From contig NZ_JAHUXH010000009.1 of assembly GCF_019219825.1 (NCBI RefSeq), positions 62,001 to 126,000 of the forward strand: a DNA stretch of 64,000 bases, given 5' to 3'. The translations under genes and the position numbers were made by a program. Source of the DNA: Streptomyces sp. TRM70350. Lineage in GTDB: Bacteria > Actinomycetota > Actinomycetes > Streptomycetales > Streptomycetaceae. Below are positions 54,266 to 63,374 of this stretch, one piece after another. The stretch's first letter is position 1. Every line of letters starts with the position of its first letter. The notes beneath the pieces are model-generated. The model had not been told where the DNA came from. It worked only from the letters and a program-made list of their open reading frames with translations, and did not search any database.

Positions 54266-55384
54266 ATGAACAGCAATGCCCGCAAGAAGACCGAGAGGAC
54301 GTTGACCGCAGCCGCTGTCGCCGTCCTCCTTGCTGCCGGCGGCTTGGCCGTCCCGGTGGGCATGGCGTTCACGGTAGCGGCGCCGCAGGATCAGGCCGAA
54401 CTGGTCGGCGCCGAAGAGCGAAAGCGACACGGCGGCCAGAACGAGCACGAGAAGGATCACAAAGAGGATCAGGAAATCGAGGAAGGAGAGAAAGGGGAAT
54501 GGGGCGGTTCTGACCGAGGTGGGGGCGGCAACAGGGACGAACAGCACCACGGCAGGAAGAGCGACAAGAACCACGAAGGTCATGAAGACCGGGAAGACCG
54601 CGAAGACCAGGAAAGCCGTGAAGGTCACCGAGGCCACGAAGACCACGTGGGCCATGAAGGCCACGGAGGCCGCGTAGGCCAAGGTCGTGAGGACCGCGAA
54701 GGGCGCGAAGGCCATGGAGGCCACGCAGGCCATCGAGATCGTGGGCACTACGACGGCGACTACTGTCCTCCCGGCAACGGCGGCAACGGCGGCAACGGAG
54801 GGGACGCCACGGGCACCATCCCGCCCGTGTGTACGGAGCCGGGCCAGGGCGGCGTCGGTGGCGCGGGCGGACGCGGCGGCCGGGGCAAGTGCGGCGGCCA
54901 TAACGGTCAGGACGGGCGCGAGGGCACCGGCAGCGGTGGCGGCAACGGGGACCCGTGCCACGACCACCCCACTTCGCCCCGCCCGGAGGGAAGGGACCAG
55001 GACTCCCACCCGTCCACCTCGGACGACCTTCCGGTCCCGGATACGGGCTCGGCACCGCACCCGGACCCGGACCCGGACTCGAAGGCCGACCCGGACCCGG
55101 ACCCGGACCCAGATCCGGGTTCGGCTCCGGATGCGGGTTCGGGTTCGGCTCCGGATGTGGATGCGGGTTCGGCACCGGATCCGGACTCGGGCTCAAGGCC
55201 CTACCCGGACACGGACACGGACTCGGTGCCGGACACAGACCCGGACACAGACCCGGACACGGACCCGGACACGGACCCGGACACGGACCCGGACACGGAC
55301 CCGGACCCGGGCTCGGTGCCGGACCCAGCCCCCGCACCCGCACCGGCCCCCGCACCGGAAAACGACGAGGTCGTCGTCAACTAG
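54266..55384 (+). CDS. Secreted low-complexity protein with Gly-His and Asp-Pro repeats
   Basis: 372 aa from ATG 54266, 17 bp after the previous stop, with AGAGGAGA upstream. The signal/anchor segment is TLTAAAVAVLLAAGGLAVPVGMAFTVAA (about 12-39). A Glu/His/Gly/Asp-rich part (40-160, [17 protein letters not shown]) follows. Next is a Gly-rich part with four Cys (165-235, GNGGNGGNGGDATG, GGAGGRGGRGKCGG). The Asp-Pro tail (250-355) has DPDPDPDP and DTDPDTDPDTDP runs and ends PAPAPENDEVVVN. There is no sorting signal and no known domain. Asp/Glu/His richness suggests Ca2+ or other cation binding, by inference. Confidence 0.7.
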   Translation: MNSNARKKTERTLTAAAVAVLLAAGGLAVPVGMAFTVAAPQDQAELVGAEERKRHGGQNEHEKDHKEDQEIEEGEKGEWGGSDRGGGGNRDEQHHGRKSDKNHEGHEDREDREDQESREGHRGHEDHVGHEGHGGRVGQGREDREGREGHGGHAGHRDRGHYDGDYCPPGNGGNGGNGGDATGTIPPVCTEPGQGGVGGAGGRGGRGKCGGHNGQDGREGTGSGGGNGDPCHDHPTSPRPEGRDQDSHPSTSDDLPVPDTGSAPHPDPDPDSKADPDPDPDPDPGSAPDAGSGSAPDVDAGSAPDPDSGSRPYPDTDTDSVPDTDPDTDPDTDPDTDPDTDPDTDPDPGSVPDPAPAPAPAPAPENDEVVVN

Positions 55385-55716
55385 CCGGGTCGAACAGCCG
55401 AACCGGCCCCCCTGCCTCGCCAGCCACCCACGGCGGGGCAGCGGTGTGTCAGAAGCCGCTGTTCCACAGGGACTGCCGGGCGACGTTGCCCTGGTTCCGG
55501 GTCTGTGCCCGGGCGTGGCGTGCCTTTCGAAGACTCGGTGGTGCTCGCGCGGGGAGAGGCTGGCGCGAGCATGCCAGCAAGGCCGGTGGAAGACGCTGCG
55601 CACGTAGAACGGCGGCTGGGAAGGGGGTCCGGAGGCTGCCGTTGGTCTACGCCTGCGAAATACTGACGGAGCTGCGGTGATCACCGCCGTTGTCGACAAC
55701 TTTCAGGACCGGGAAA
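55385..55716. other. Intergenic region before the MarR gene
   Basis: No gene is seen in 332 bp. It contains an 8-bp inverted repeat GCTCGCGC/GCGCGAGC (55543-55550, 55563-55570), a possible late terminator for the low-complexity operon, and the palindrome at 55689-55700 described separately. Confidence 0.5.
55689..55700. promoter_or_regulatory. Palindrome upstream of marR-type gene
   Basis: GTTGTCGACAAC is a perfect 12-bp palindrome ending 16 nt before the MarR ATG, a typical autoregulatory operator position. Confidence 0.6.
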
Positions 55717-56226
55717 ATGGATCAGGGTGCTGACGTGCACGAGGGCGGAAACGACGGCAGACATCGAGGGGAAGCGGACGCGTCGCCAAGCGGTGCGGAC
55801 CAGGAGTTCCTGGCGCTGGAGCGCGAGCTGACCGTGTTCCTGCGGCGGGCCCGCGCGAACCAGGGCGAGATGGCCCGCGCGGTCCACCCCGACCTGGAGT
55901 CGGCGGCGTACGGACTGCTCGTACGCCTGGACGAGTGCGGTCGGCAGCGGGCCACCGAGCTCGCCGCCTACATCGGGGTCGGCAAGGCCACCATGTCCCG
56001 TCAGCTGCGTGCCCTGGAGGAGCTGGGCCTGGTGGCCCGCGAGCCCGATCCGGCGGACGGCCGCGCCTGGCTGGTGCACCTGACGGAGGAGGGCCGGACC
56101 CGGGTGCAGCGCGTCCGGGAGGCCCGCCGCGCCCGCTACGTCAGCAAGCTCGCCCACTGGGACCGCCGCGAGGTGGCGGAACTCGCGCGGCTGCTGCACC
56201 AGTTGAACTCCGGGATGGAGAAGTAG
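55717..56226 (+). CDS. MarR-family transcriptional regulator
   Basis: 169 aa from ATG 55717; an in-frame TTG at 55690 lies inside the palindrome and is unlikely. Residues about 30-169 form the MarR fold, with the winged helix RATELAAYIGVGKATMSRQLRALEELGLVAREPDPADGRAWLVHLTEEG. The N-terminal 28 residues are polar. The ligand is unknown. The stop is 12 bp from the end of the convergent PP2C gene. Confidence 0.92.
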   Translation: MDQGADVHEGGNDGRHRGEADASPSGADQEFLALERELTVFLRRARANQGEMARAVHPDLESAAYGLLVRLDECGRQRATELAAYIGVGKATMSRQLRALEELGLVAREPDPADGRAWLVHLTEEGRTRVQRVREARRARYVSKLAHWDRREVAELARLLHQLNSGMEK

Positions 56227-56238
56227 CGCGGGCCGGTC

Positions 56239-57027
56239 TCAGAGCTCCGCGTACACGGCCGTCGCGTCGTCGTGGGTCTTGCTGCGGCCCAGATACGTCC
56301 GCTCCTCGCGGTCGGCGGCCTCCAGTGCCCGTACCCGGTCGACCAGCGCCTCCACGCCCTTCTTGCGCACGAAGGTGAACAGGTCCGTCCAGTCGCCCTC
56401 CCGGAACGTCTCCGTCCACCGGGTCGCGCCGTCCGTCAGCGCGGCCAGGGCCCGTACCTGGCCGCGCGGCAGCACCCCGGTCACCGCCCGCTCGGCCACC
56501 GAGGGCTCCGCGGCCGCCGTGAAGAAGCCGCCCTCCTTGTTGCGGACGGTGGCGTCGACCAGGGCGTCGGTGGCCAGGGTCGCGCGGGGAAGCCGGGCCA
56601 GGCGGTCGTCGAGGCAGGGGGTGACCAGGCCGTCGGGGGACTCCACCAGGAGGGTCGAGTCGGACAGGACCAGGTACTCGACGGTCTCCCGCGACCAGCG
56701 GGCCAGGACCACGGTTGCCTGTGGGGTTCGCGGGTGAGAAAGGTCACAGGTTTCCCCGTGTGCCTCGGCGGTACGTGCGATGGCACGGGCCAGGGCGTCG
56801 GACAGGGGAACATCCGGGAGTGAAACGGTCAGTTCGGTCAGGGCCCCGCCCAGGCGGGCGGTGTACCAGTGAACGGAATGCAGACAGCCGGCGCCGTCCC
56901 TCGGCGGGGTCACTCCGTCCAGCACCACGAGGGAACCGCCCTGTCCGCAGGCGGGCAGTCCGACACTGGCGAAGTCCTCGTTGGGGCGGGCCGGGTCACC
57001 CGGCCGGGAAACAAGTTCCGTGCGCAT
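56239..57027 (-). CDS. PP2C-family Ser/Thr protein phosphatase
   Basis: 262 aa from ATG 57027. The family signature residues are spread as expected: PARPNEDFASVG, VVLDGVTPPR (metal Asp-Gly), VEYLVLSDSTLLVE, LAALTDGATRW, and THDDATAVYAEL with the final Asp pair. No regulatory or membrane domain is present, so it is a soluble catalytic domain only. The substrate is unknown. It is divergent from the conservon with a 363-bp gap. Confidence 0.86.
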   Translation of the reverse strand: MRTELVSRPGDPARPNEDFASVGLPACGQGGSLVVLDGVTPPRDGAGCLHSVHWYTARLGGALTELTVSLPDVPLSDALARAIARTAEAHGETCDLSHPRTPQATVVLARWSRETVEYLVLSDSTLLVESPDGLVTPCLDDRLARLPRATLATDALVDATVRNKEGGFFTAAAEPSVAERAVTGVLPRGQVRALAALTDGATRWTETFREGDWTDLFTFVRKKGVEALVDRVRALEAADREERTYLGRSKTHDDATAVYAEL

Positions 57028-57333
57028 CCGGCCAGTCTGCACGAGCCCTTCACAGCGTCCGCGAAAGGGTGGCGACGGTCGCCGAATCACCGTACCGCCG
57101 CAGGTCAGTCGCCGGATTTGAGGTGGAATGGGGGGCTCCGGGAAGGTGTGGCGGCGAATACTGCCAAAGCCCGCCGCCGACGTCCAACCGGCCCGCCGCC
57201 GCGGGCCTCGGCAAGCGCCGGAGGAACTTGCCCGCCAACTCCCCTCCGATGTTCACTCCTTCGGGTGGCGGGTCGGGTGATGTGCGATGACTGACCACCG
57301 GCACTGGGAGGGTCGGGGACCGTACGTACCGGG

Positions 57334-57347
57334 TGGTGTGCACACCA
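57334..57347. promoter_or_regulatory. Palindrome in the PP2C/conservon divergent region
   Basis: TGGTGTGCACACCA is a perfect 14-bp palindrome 44 nt before the cvnA ATG. TTGACG directly follows at 57349. The 363-bp region 57028-57390 holds no gene and should carry the conservon and PP2C promoters. Confidence 0.5.
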
Positions 57348-57390
57348 GTTGACGGGGCGTCACCCGGGCCCATGGGTACACGAGTCAGGA

Positions 57391-60300
57391 ATGCGAGCAC
57401 CGGTGCAGAAGACGCGGCCTCGGCGCACAGGCAAGCAGGCGGCCTCCGAGGGGGGCGCGGAGCGCACCCCTGTCGGCAAGGGCCGCCCGACCCACGTACG
57501 CAACCGGCTCATCGTGGCCGTGGCCGTCGTGGCCGCCGCCATCGCCGGTGCGGGCACACCCTCCGTGATCGCCGCCTCCGGGCAGCTGCGTGACAGCCAG
57601 AACCTGGTCACGCTGAGCGGGCAGACACAGGACGCGCTCGCGCTCGCCCACTCCCTCGCGGACGAGCGGGACGAGGTCACCTCCTACATCGCGGCCGGCC
57701 GGCCGAAGTCCAAGGCGCCCTCCGAGCAGCGCAGCGCGCGCGTCGACCGGCAGGTCGAGGAACTGCGGGCGAACACCGACACCCCGGCCGGGCTGCGCTC
57801 GGACCTGGACGGCATCGCCGCCGTACGAAGGGCGGCGCTCACCGGTCAGAGCACCGCTCTGCAAGCGCACGAGGCCTACTCCGACGCCATCGCCGAACTC
57901 CACCGGCTCACCGAGGACCTCGCCGAACAGCTCCCGCCCCGCGCGGGCTCCGGCGCCTACGCCCTCGCCGAACTCGACACCGCCGTCCAGCAGGCCGCCG
58001 CGACCAGGGGCCTGCTCCTCGCCGCCCTCAGCGTGCCCAGCACCACCCAGACGGTCTACGACCCCGTCACCGGCCTGCCCACCGAGACCAGCGTCTCCTC
58101 CGAGGCCGACAGCAAGCAGCGCGCCGCCCTCACCGCCGCCGCCCAACAGGCCCGGCTGCGCTCCGACTCCGCGCTCTCCGACTTCCACGACACCGCCACC
58201 AAGGCCGCGCGCGGCACCTACGACTCCACGGTCACCGGCCCCGAGGTCAACTCCGCCGACCAGTACCTCGCCGCCCTCACCGACCAGCCCACCCTCTCCG
58301 ACGAGGACCTCGGCACCAGCGCCGAGAAGCTGAACGCCGCCCTCACCGCCCGGATCGACCTGATGCGCGGCGTCGAGTCCTCCCTCTACGAGCGCCGCAC
58401 CACCGCCCTGGAGCAACTGCGCGACGACGACGTCACCGCGCTGGAGATCCGCATCGCGATACTCGGCGCCCTGATGCTGCTCGCCGTCGGCGTCGCCACC
58501 GGCATGGCCCGCAGCCTCACCCGCCCGCTCGCCGTACTGCGCCTCGGCTCCGCCCGGCTGGCCGGCGCCGAGGACCCGGCCGCGGAGGAGCCGGTCAAGT
58601 TCACCGGCCGCAACGACGAGTTCGCCCAGGTCGTCCGCTCCGTCAACGCCCTGCACGCGCACGCCGTCACCCTGCACGAGCGGATCACCACCCTGGAGGC
58701 CGACCGCAAGCACCTGGTCGGCCAGCGGCAGAAGATGGCCGACGCCCGCGAGGAACTGCGCACCGAACTCGCCGAGTCCACCGCGCAGCTTCAGCGGCTG
58801 CGCGAGAGCATCGGCGGCACCTTCGTCAACCTCGCGCTGCGCACGCTCGGCCTGGTGGAGCGTCAGCTCGGCGTCATCGAGGGCCTGGAGGAGCGCGAGC
58901 AGGACCCCGAGCGGCTCGCCACGCTCTTCAAGCTCGACCACTTCGCCACCGTCATGCGTCGGCACAGCGAGAACCTCCTCGTGCTGGCCGGCACCGAGCA
59001 CGTCCAGCAGCACGCGAGCCCGGTCCCGATGGTCGACGTCGTACGGGCCGCGGTCAGCGAGATCGAGCGGTACGAGCGGGTCCGGATCACCGCGTTGCCG
59101 CCGCACGCGCACATCGCCGGGTTCGCCGCGGACGACCTCTCCCATCTCTTGGCCGAACTCATGGAGAACGCCACCTCGTTCTCCCCGCCCGACGTGCCCG
59201 TCGAGGTCTCCGGCTGGCTGCTGGAGAACGGCGAGGTGATGCTCTCCGTCCAGGACGAGGGCATCGGGATGACGGGCGATCGCATGACCCGGCTCAACGC
59301 CCGGCTCGCCGACTTCGACCCCGAGTCGCCATACGACCAGGAGGGCGAGGACGGACTCGGGCTCGGCCTGTACGTCGTCGCCCGGCTCGCCCACCGGCAC
59401 GGGGTGCGTGTGCAGCTGCGCGAGCAGAAGCAGGGCGGCACGGCGGCGGTCGTGGTGCTGCCCCAGCCGCTGCTCGCGGAGGCCCCGTCCGCCGCGGTCC
59501 CGTCCCCCACCCCCGCGTCCCTCTCGGAGGGCACGCACACCTTCTCCCTGCCCGGTGCCGACGCGGAGGCCAACTCCAACGTCCTGCACGGACGCTCGGA
59601 GAACGGCGACCCGCTGGTGGCCCTGGCGGAGCGCGCGGTACGTGGGGAGAAGCCGACGGCCGTGCAGGACGCCGCGGAGTCTGCGGCAGAGACCACGATG
59701 GAGCTGCTGCTCCCGGAGCAGCCGAGCGAGGCCGACAAGGGCCAGGACGCCGCCGGTCAGGGCCGGGAGATCCCGGCGGGGCCGGACCCGGAGGAAGAGC
59801 CGCGCACGGAGGCAGACTGGCGCCAGGAGCGGTGGGCCGCGCAGACCCCGGGTGTCGACCGCACCCCGCAGGATGAGGAGGCCGGGGACACATCGGCCGA
59901 CCAGGCCCCGGCACCGGCCGCGACGCCCGCCCAGCGCTCCGCCGCCATCGCCCCCGACCCCTACGCCATCGGCCCCGACACCCACGAGCGCACCCCCGAC
60001 GAGGGGGACGAGCCCGAGATCGTCACCGACAAGGGGCTGCCCAAGCGCACGCCGAAGATCAACGCGCCCACGTCGGCGCCCCGGCCGCGCACCGGATCCG
60101 TCGACGCCGAGGCGCTGCGCCGCCGCCTGGGCGGCTTCCGCCAGGGCGCGGAGGCCGGCCGACGGGACGTCGAGGCAGAGATCGCCGAGCACACGGGCCA
60201 GACGGCAACACCGCCCACCCCGACCCCGGACACCCCGCCCCGCGACCCGGCGGCCCCCGGTGTCCCGGTCCGCGACGCGGTGGCCCACGGTGCGTCGGCT

Positions 60301-60549
60301 CGGGACGCGGCAGCCCACGGCGCCGGGACCGGCGAGGCGGCTTGGGGCGGGGGTGCCGCGCGAGCCACCGAGACCGGCGACGCGGCAGCCCACGGCGCTG
60401 CGACCGGTGACGCGGCACCCCACGGCGCCCCGCCCCGCGATGCGGCAGCGCGCGACGTGGGCGGGCGCGGGGGCGCCGGGGGCAGTGACCGAGTACACGC
60501 ACATGCCGAGGAATCCACGGGGGGCACCGTCGAGGAGGCAAGCAGTTGA
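57391..60549 (+). CDS. cvnA: CvnA: sensor histidine kinase-like protein of a conservon (nitrate-sensing-type domain)
   Basis: 1,052 aa from ATG 57391. An N-terminal basic tail is followed by a membrane segment (about 38-62) and an extracytoplasmic NIT-like helical domain (about 65-345). A second membrane segment (about 355-375), HAMP, and an HATPase-type domain (LMENATSFSPP, DEGIGMTGDR, GLGLGLYVVARLAHRHG) follow. A clear HisKA His box is lacking, as is normal for CvnA. The last ~350 residues are disordered and end in repeats of AHGA-x2-RDAA type. It forms a complex with CvnB, C and D, comparable to eukaryotic receptor-G-protein assemblies. Confidence 0.93.
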   Translation: MRAPVQKTRPRRTGKQAASEGGAERTPVGKGRPTHVRNRLIVAVAVVAAAIAGAGTPSVIAASGQLRDSQNLVTLSGQTQDALALAHSLADERDEVTSYIAAGRPKSKAPSEQRSARVDRQVEELRANTDTPAGLRSDLDGIAAVRRAALTGQSTALQAHEAYSDAIAELHRLTEDLAEQLPPRAGSGAYALAELDTAVQQAAATRGLLLAALSVPSTTQTVYDPVTGLPTETSVSSEADSKQRAALTAAAQQARLRSDSALSDFHDTATKAARGTYDSTVTGPEVNSADQYLAALTDQPTLSDEDLGTSAEKLNAALTARIDLMRGVESSLYERRTTALEQLRDDDVTALEIRIAILGALMLLAVGVATGMARSLTRPLAVLRLGSARLAGAEDPAAEEPVKFTGRNDEFAQVVRSVNALHAHAVTLHERITTLEADRKHLVGQRQKMADAREELRTELAESTAQLQRLRESIGGTFVNLALRTLGLVERQLGVIEGLEEREQDPERLATLFKLDHFATVMRRHSENLLVLAGTEHVQQHASPVPMVDVVRAAVSEIERYERVRITALPPHAHIAGFAADDLSHLLAELMENATSFSPPDVPVEVSGWLLENGEVMLSVQDEGIGMTGDRMTRLNARLADFDPESPYDQEGEDGLGLGLYVVARLAHRHGVRVQLREQKQGGTAAVVVLPQPLLAEAPSAAVPSPTPASLSEGTHTFSLPGADAEANSNVLHGRSENGDPLVALAERAVRGEKPTAVQDAAESAAETTMELLLPEQPSEADKGQDAAGQGREIPAGPDPEEEPRTEADWRQERWAAQTPGVDRTPQDEEAGDTSADQAPAPAATPAQRSAAIAPDPYAIGPDTHERTPDEGDEPEIVTDKGLPKRTPKINAPTSAPRPRTGSVDAEALRRRLGGFRQGAEAGRRDVEAEIAEHTGQTATPPTPTPDTPPRDPAAPGVPVRDAVAHGASARDAAAHGAGTGEAAWGGGAARATETGDAAAHGAATGDAAPHGAPPRDAAARDVGGRGGAGGSDRVHAHAEESTGGTVEEASS

Positions 60550-61049
60550 CCGCGCCCAGTACCTTCGGACTGAGCAGTGAGGCCCGCAATCTGCACTGGC
60601 TGCTGACGAACCTCGTCGAGGAGGTGCCCGGCATCCTCTCCGTCGCGGTGGTCTCCTCCGACGGACTGCTGCTGCTCTCCTCCGACCCGGGCCGCAACGC
60701 CGAGGCCCGCGACACCAGCGCCGCCCGGCCCACCGGCCCCCGCGGCTCCTCCGCCGACCTGGCGACCATCGTCTCCGGCATCGGCAGCCTCACCATCGGC
60801 GCCGCCAAGCTGCTGGAGTTCGGCCCGGTGAAGCACACCATGGTCGCGATGGACGAGGGCAGCCTGTTCGTGATGTCGATCAGCGACGGCTCGCTGCTCG
60901 GCGTGCACGGCTCCGCGGACTGCGACATGAGTGTGGTGGCGTACCACATGGCACTCTTCGTCGGCCGCGCCGGCCATGTCCTGACGCCCGAACTCCGCAG
61001 CGAGCTCCGAAAATCCCTGGAGTCCGAACCGACGGGGAGTGCCCGATGA
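60546..61049 (+). CDS. cvnB: CvnB: roadblock/LC7-domain protein
   Basis: 167 aa from TTG 60546, overlapping the cvnA stop by 4 nt (TTGA). A roadblock fold is evident (NLHWLLTNLVEEVPGILSVAVVSSDGLLLLSSD; GIGSLTIGAAKLLEFGPVKHTMVAMDEGSLFVMSISDGSLLGVHG). In MglB/CvnB proteins this fold binds and regulates the partner GTPase. Residues about 45-62 form a short polar insertion. Confidence 0.94.
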   Translation: MTAPSTFGLSSEARNLHWLLTNLVEEVPGILSVAVVSSDGLLLLSSDPGRNAEARDTSAARPTGPRGSSADLATIVSGIGSLTIGAAKLLEFGPVKHTMVAMDEGSLFVMSISDGSLLGVHGSADCDMSVVAYHMALFVGRAGHVLTPELRSELRKSLESEPTGSAR

Positions 61050-61474
61050 GCAGTACACCCGGTACGCCGAAGAAGCTCCCGGTGCGCGGCGGCGACCGCA
61101 AGCCCGCCCGCGTCCGCCCCTACTCGCTCACCGGCGGCCGTACCCGCTTCGGGCACGTGCTGCTGGTGGAGACGTTCGTGGCGAGCACGGCCGCGCTGGA
61201 CGCGCCCGAGGAGCGCAAGGAACTGACGAACGGCTCCCTCAGGTCCACGGTCATGCCGGAGATGCGGGCCATCGTCGAACTGTGCCGCCGGATGCGCACG
61301 GTGGCCGAGATCGCCGCGCTGCTGAGGATGCCGCTCGGTGTGGTCCGCGTGCTGCTCAGCGATCTCGCGGACCAGGGAAGAATCCGTGTGTACGGAACGG
61401 GAACCGGCCACGGCACGGGCCGGCCGGACCGCGCTCTGCTGGAAAGGGTGCTGAGTGGACTCCGTCGTCTCTGA
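61046..61474 (+). CDS. cvnC: CvnC: DUF742 protein
   Basis: 142 aa, starting in an ATGA overlap with cvnB. The DUF742 winged-helix-like region is RVRPYSLTGGRTRFGHVLLVETFV, then RAIVELCRRMRTVAEIAALLRMPLGVVRVLLSDLADQGRIRVY. DUF742 proteins occur only in conservon-like operons and link the sensor to the GTPase. The end overlaps cvnD by 20 nt. Confidence 0.94.
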   Translation: MSSTPGTPKKLPVRGGDRKPARVRPYSLTGGRTRFGHVLLVETFVASTAALDAPEERKELTNGSLRSTVMPEMRAIVELCRRMRTVAEIAALLRMPLGVVRVLLSDLADQGRIRVYGTGTGHGTGRPDRALLERVLSGLRRL

Positions 61475-62093
61475 CGCCGCTCCGGGCGTCTCCCCGCTCG
61501 TCGAGCCCGACGAGAACCTGAAGTCCTGGCAGACGGACCGTACCCGTGCCCCCATCGCCACCAAGATCGTGGTGGCGGGCGGCTTCGGCGTCGGCAAGAC
61601 CACGCTGGTCACCTCCGTCTCGGAGATCACGCCCCTGCAGACCGAGGCGCTGATGACCGAGGCGAGCGAGGAGACCGACGACCTCACCGCCACGCCGGGC
61701 AAGCTGACCACCACGGTGGCCATGGACTTCGGCCGGATCACGCTCGACGACGACCTGGTGCTCTACCTGTTCGGCACGCCGGGCCAGCAGCGGTTCTGGT
61801 TCATGTGGGACGACCTGGTGCGCGGCGCGATCGGCGCGGTCGTGATGGCCGACACCCGCCGCCTGAAGGACTGCTTCCCCGCGCTCGACTACTTCGAGAG
61901 CTGCGGACTGCCGTACGTCGTCGCGGTCAACCACTTCGACGGCAGCGAGCTGTTCGAGCCGGAGGATGTGCGGGAGGCGTTGACGATCCCGCAGCACATA
62001 CCTGTCATGATCATGGACGCGCGCCGCCGGATCTCCGTCATCGAGACCCTCCTGGCACTCGTCGGCCACGCGCTCGACGAGACACCCGAGTAG
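61455..62093 (+). CDS. cvnD: CvnD: small GTPase-like ATP/GTP-binding protein
   Basis: 212 aa from GTG 61455. G1 is GGFGVGKTT (42-50); G3 is FGTPGQQRF; the NKxD element is replaced by NHFDGS, as is usual in MglA/CvnD-type GTPases. It is the switch protein of the conservon, regulated by CvnB. It is followed after 24 bp by the flavoprotein gene, which is likely in the same transcript. Confidence 0.95.
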   Translation: MDSVVSDAAPGVSPLVEPDENLKSWQTDRTRAPIATKIVVAGGFGVGKTTLVTSVSEITPLQTEALMTEASEETDDLTATPGKLTTTVAMDFGRITLDDDLVLYLFGTPGQQRFWFMWDDLVRGAIGAVVMADTRRLKDCFPALDYFESCGLPYVVAVNHFDGSELFEPEDVREALTIPQHIPVMIMDARRRISVIETLLALVGHALDETPE

Positions 62094-62117
62094 ACCGACC
62101 TAGGAGCTACCACCCGC

Positions 62118-63374
62118 ATGCGGAAGATACTCGTCGTCGGAGCCGGTCAGTCCGGACTCCAGCTCGCCCTCGGACTCCAGTCGCACGGGTACGAGGTCAC
62201 CCTGATGTCGAACCGGACGGCGGACGAGATCCGCTCCGGCCGGGTCATGTCGACGCAGTGCATGTTCCACACGGCCCTCCAGCACGAGCGTGATCTCCAG
62301 CTGAACTTCTGGGAGTCCCAGGCCCCGAAGATCGAAGGACTCGGCGTCTCGGTCGCGGCCCCCGGCTCCTTCGACCCGGGCCCCTCGCAGCGGGCGATCG
62401 ACTGGGTGGGCAAGCTGGACGGGTACGCCCAGTCGGTGGACCAGCGGGTGAAGATGGCCGGCTGGATGGAGACGTTCGCGCAGCGCGGCGGTCAGCTGGT
62501 CATCCACGGCGCGGCGGTCGGGGACCTCGACTACTTCTCCCGTACGTACGACCTGGTGCTGGTCTCGGCGGGCAAGGGCGAGCTGGTGCAGATGTTCGCC
62601 CGCGATCCCGAGCGCTCCCCGTACAGCGAGCCGCAGCGCGCCCTCGCCGTCGCCTACGTGCACGGTCTCGGCCCGCGCCCGGAGCACCCGGAGTTCGAGG
62701 CGGTGCGGTGCAACCTGGTGCCCGGCGTCGGCGAGCTGTTCGTGATGCCGTGCCTGACCACCTCCGGCCGCGCCGACATCCTCTTCTGGGAGGGCATACC
62801 CGGCGGCCCGCTGGACGTCTTCAACGGCGTCAAGGACCCCGCGGAGCACCTCTCCCTGACCCTGGAACTCATGGAGAAGTTCCTCCCCTGGGAGTACGCG
62901 CGGGCCACCAAGGCCGAACTGACCGACGCGAACGGCACCCTCTCCGGCCGTTACGCCCCCACCGTTCGCAATCCCATCGGCCGCCTGCCCGGCGGCGGCC
63001 TGGTGCTCGGGGTCGCCGACGTGGTCGTCGCCAACGACCCGATCACCGGCCAGGGCTCCAACTCGGCGTCCAAGTGCGCCGCCTCCTACCTCGCCTCGAT
63101 CCTGGAACACGGCGACCAGCCGTTCGACGAGACCTGGATGCAGCAGACGTTCGACCGCTACTGGGCCACCGCCCAGCACGTCACCAAGTGGACCAACGCC
63201 ATGCTGGCCCCGCCGCCCGAGCACGTCCTCAACCTGATCGGCGCCGCTGGCCAGCTCCAGCCGGTCGCCGACCGCTTCGCCAACGGCTTCAACGACCCGG
63301 CGGACTTCGAGAACTTCTTCTACGAGCCGGAGAAGGCCGAGGCCTACCTCGCCTCTCTGGCCCAGCCGCGGTAG
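62118..63374 (+). CDS. StyA-like FAD-dependent monooxygenase associated with the conservon
   Basis: 418 aa. The N-terminal FAD loop is ILVVGAGQSGLQLALGL (GxGxxG, G8-G13). SNRTADEIRSGRVMSTQCMFHTALQHE resembles the styrene monooxygenase oxygenase subunit StyA/IndA, with VLVSAGKGELVQMF and GVADVVVANDPITGQGSNSASK (second FAD/flavin motif) further on. Such enzymes need a separate flavin reductase, which is not nearby. GGAG in TAGGAGCTACC precedes the ATG. Its place after cvnD, where many conservons have a P450 (CvnE), suggests an oxygenase output. The 3' end overlaps the NlpC gene by 31 bp. Confidence 0.88.
   Translation: MRKILVVGAGQSGLQLALGLQSHGYEVTLMSNRTADEIRSGRVMSTQCMFHTALQHERDLQLNFWESQAPKIEGLGVSVAAPGSFDPGPSQRAIDWVGKLDGYAQSVDQRVKMAGWMETFAQRGGQLVIHGAAVGDLDYFSRTYDLVLVSAGKGELVQMFARDPERSPYSEPQRALAVAYVHGLGPRPEHPEFEAVRCNLVPGVGELFVMPCLTTSGRADILFWEGIPGGPLDVFNGVKDPAEHLSLTLELMEKFLPWEYARATKAELTDANGTLSGRYAPTVRNPIGRLPGGGLVLGVADVVVANDPITGQGSNSASKCAASYLASILEHGDQPFDETWMQQTFDRYWATAQHVTKWTNAMLAPPPEHVLNLIGAAGQLQPVADRFANGFNDPADFENFFYEPEKAEAYLASLAQPR

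Noticed and set aside
52280..55060. 926-codon open frame on the minus strand opposite lon and the low-complexity genes
   Set aside because: It arises because GC-rich repeats lack stops on both strands. It has no ribosome site, reads antisense through lon, and yields Val/Leu/Ala strings typical of shadow frames.
57385..60504. 1,039-codon minus-strand frame opposite cvnA
   Set aside because: Antisense shadow of a strongly supported gene.
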